DNA from: Roseibium polysiphoniae
Lineage (GTDB): Bacteria; Pseudomonadota; Alphaproteobacteria; Rhizobiales; Stappiaceae
Assembly: GCF_014842925.1 (NCBI RefSeq)
Contig: NZ_JACYXJ010000003.1
Span: 620,001 to 684,000 of the forward strand
Length of the DNA stretch: 64,000 nucleotides
Direction: 5' to 3'
The notes below the pieces were generated by a model. It did no database searches, had not been told where the DNA came from, and worked only from the letters and a program-made list of their open reading frames with translations. Made by a program: the position numbers and the translations under genes. Shown piece after piece: positions 62,541 to 64,000 of this stretch. Position 1 is the first letter of the stretch; each line of letters starts with the position of its first letter.

Positions 62541-63223
62541 TCACCAAGAGCGATACGCCCCATCCACATGAGGGGATCGATTACCGAAAGGCCCTCCACC
62601 GGAACGAATCCGGGCGTTGAATATTCGAGTGGAATGGGCTCATAAAATTCCAGCTCAACGCCATTTTCAGAATAATAGGTCGGATCAAACAGGTCCCGGC
62701 CGCCAGGCGCATTGGAGTAGATATTAGCGCCGACTTCCTTGGAAATTAAACAGGCCCACTCGCCAGGTCCGGCGGTTTCCGGAAGACGAATGTCCAATTC
62801 CGATAGCCTGTGCAATTCGGTTTCAATGCCGAGGTGCTGGCAGGTTTCTTGGATGATAGCAGTGTTGAGATCGGCTATCGTTCGCGTTGGCTCGTTAAGG
62901 CAAACCTCGATGAGACCCATGGTTTCATCAAAAAACGGCGCCGCTTTTTCATAGACGCGAAGCTTATCTTTTAGTTCGTTGCGCCAGTCGTTTTGCAGTA
63001 TTTCGGCCTCACAAATCGCGTCGTTGCTGGCACCCTTGACGACCGGAACCGCAACATAGCCCCACTCGGTATCTCTGTTCAGAATTCGGTTTCGGCTCAC
63101 CCACGATTTGCGCGAAAATTTTGGTGTATCAAAAATGATCCAGTGATCGCACTGTCCAATATGCCGGAATTGTTGAGCATAGGGAAAGAAATAGGGTTGC
63201 ATTATGCCTAAGCGATAGGTCAC
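62513..63223 (-). CDS. WbqC-like family protein
   Basis: A 236-residue protein with the family's N-terminus LGIMQPYFFPYAQQFRHI and the central VSRNRIL region. WbqC family members occur in O-antigen and other glycan clusters; some are linked to amino-sugar modification, but no catalytic role is settled. It lies downstream of a DegT aminotransferase, which often accompanies it. Confidence 0.88.
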   Translation of the reverse strand: MTYRLGIMQPYFFPYAQQFRHIGQCDHWIIFDTPKFSRKSWVSRNRILNRDTEWGYVAVPVVKGASNDAICEAEILQNDWRNELKDKLRVYEKAAPFFDETMGLIEVCLNEPTRTIADLNTAIIQETCQHLGIETELHRLSELDIRLPETAGPGEWACLISKEVGANIYSNAPGGRDLFDPTYYSENGVELEFYEPIPLEYSTPGFVPVEGLSVIDPLMWMGRIALGEWRRSTVTL

Positions 63224-63301
63224 TTGATGTCCTGCATTGTCCAGAAACTTTGTTTCGGGGTGTATTGGAGCAAAATCAATATGGATCTAAGTTTTTAGTG
63301 T

Positions 63302-64000
63302 TCATGAGCAAAATATTTCTGTATTTTTCGATGCGGTTCCCGATTTTTCAAGTATTTGTAATAGAATATCTTCGATTTGATTGTCAGAAAGCCGTTTCAT
63401 GCCCGGGTGACTTGGCACATTGACAATCCGGTCAAATATATCTGAAGCGACCGTAAGATCGGCGATCGGCCGATAGTATTTTCCAATAACGAAGAGGTCG
63501 TTGGACAGGCATTCACTTTGAACGCAATGCGGCGCGACGAGCGGGAAGCCCATCGTGACTAAATCGCTTTCCAGGAGTGGAGCATATCCGAGCTTCTTCC
63601 CGATGTCCCGAATTCTGCGATTTTGTTCTTGGTAAAGGGGCAGCCAGCGGGGGGAATCTTCAAGGCGCATCAAGAGCGCCGCGCATGCGACTTCGGACAG
63701 TTTTCCATTATTCACCCAGAATCGTGCCTCGTGCTCGGAGAGCGGTTGATACTCGATCAGGCGCAGAAAGTGTTCGTAATCTTCAGCCGGCACCACGGCA
63801 AGGCCGCCTTCGCCAAAACCATATGGTTTTGTATGGTGCAAACTGAAGGATTGATAGGGGAGGTCGGGGATATCTGTATGAATACCGGCAGCGTTATCAA
63901 TCAGAAGGGGTTTTCCGGTCGCCGCACGCCAATCCACAAAAGGCTGAAAATCATCCAGGAGGCCGAACGGATTGGTTACCACCAGGCCATCGAAACTGTT
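63302..64000 (-). CDS. DegT/DnrJ/EryC1/StrS aminotransferase (5' end beyond window)
   Basis: The C-terminal 232 residues of a PLP-dependent sugar aminotransferase; the gene continues past 64000. The PLP-binding lysine is in HHTKPYGFGEGG, the motif that marks this family. It would aminate a keto-sugar nucleotide. It heads the minus-strand glycan operon with the WbqC, sulfotransferase, glycosyltransferase and HAD genes. Confidence 0.85.
   Translation of the reverse strand, partial: NSFDGLVVTNPFGLLDDFQPFVDWRAATGKPLLIDNAAGIHTDIPDLPYQSFSLHHTKPYGFGEGGLAVVPAEDYEHFLRLIEYQPLSEHEARFWVNNGKLSEVACAALLMRLEDSPRWLPLYQEQNRRIRDIGKKLGYAPLLESDLVTMGFPLVAPHCVQSECLSNDLFVIGKYYRPIADLTVASDIFDRIVNVPSHPGMKRLSDNQIEDILLQILEKSGTASKNTEIFCS

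Overview
The window is a chromosomal stretch of an alphaproteobacterium. It carries the PhyR-NepR-EcfG general stress response, an alphaproteobacterial DUF2336 protein and a complete N-acetylglutaminylglutamine amide (NAGGN) osmolyte operon. Together with the Ugp/Pot-like importers and an RTX protease, these fit a marine, Stappiaceae-like (Labrenzia/Roseibium/Stappia type) member of the Hyphomicrobiales. That placement is inference from gene content. No tRNA, rRNA or CRISPR array was seen.

1-7.3 kb holds housekeeping and envelope genes: a cut-off secreted protein, a nitroreductase/flavin reductase pair, a lytic transglycosylase, a DUF2336 protein, an Hpt phosphotransfer protein, NAD kinase and a LysR regulator. 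7.4-12.7 kb is a Ugp-type ABC importer (ATPase, two permeases, binding protein) followed by a GpdQ/CpdA-like metallophosphodiesterase. 12.7-17.5 kb is the NAGGN operon (asnO, ngg, M42 peptidase).

17.6-33.2 kb is a general stress island built around nepR-ecfG and phyR. Small envelope proteins, an FNT channel, DUF2254, an AI-2E family protein, CsbD, an HWE histidine kinase, Dps, OtsA and DUF883/holin-like proteins sit there. Twelve exact GGAAC-N17-GTT promoters, the known EcfG signature, lie in the intergenic gaps. Four of the gaps carry back-to-back pairs. This is the strongest signal in the window.

33.2-38.8 kb is a second importer operon ending in a metallophosphodiesterase. It is preceded by its LacI regulator, with a perfect palindromic operator and two strong intercistronic hairpins. 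38.9-46.5 kb has a Na/Pi cotransporter, a GntR regulator and a third, polyamine-type importer with a Tat-dependent binding protein and an Asp/Glu-racemase family enzyme.

46.7-64 kb is accessory, surface-related DNA: a half-length KpsC-like protein, a large M10/RTX protease with 267-bp internal repeats, an IS3-family (IS407-like) element abutting the end of a second IS, the dTDP-L-rhamnose genes rfbCBDA, glycosyltransferases, a HAD-domain protein, a sulfotransferase, a WbqC-like protein and a DegT aminotransferase cut by the window end. The last 12 kb looks A/T-richer than the rest, as is common for polysaccharide islands.
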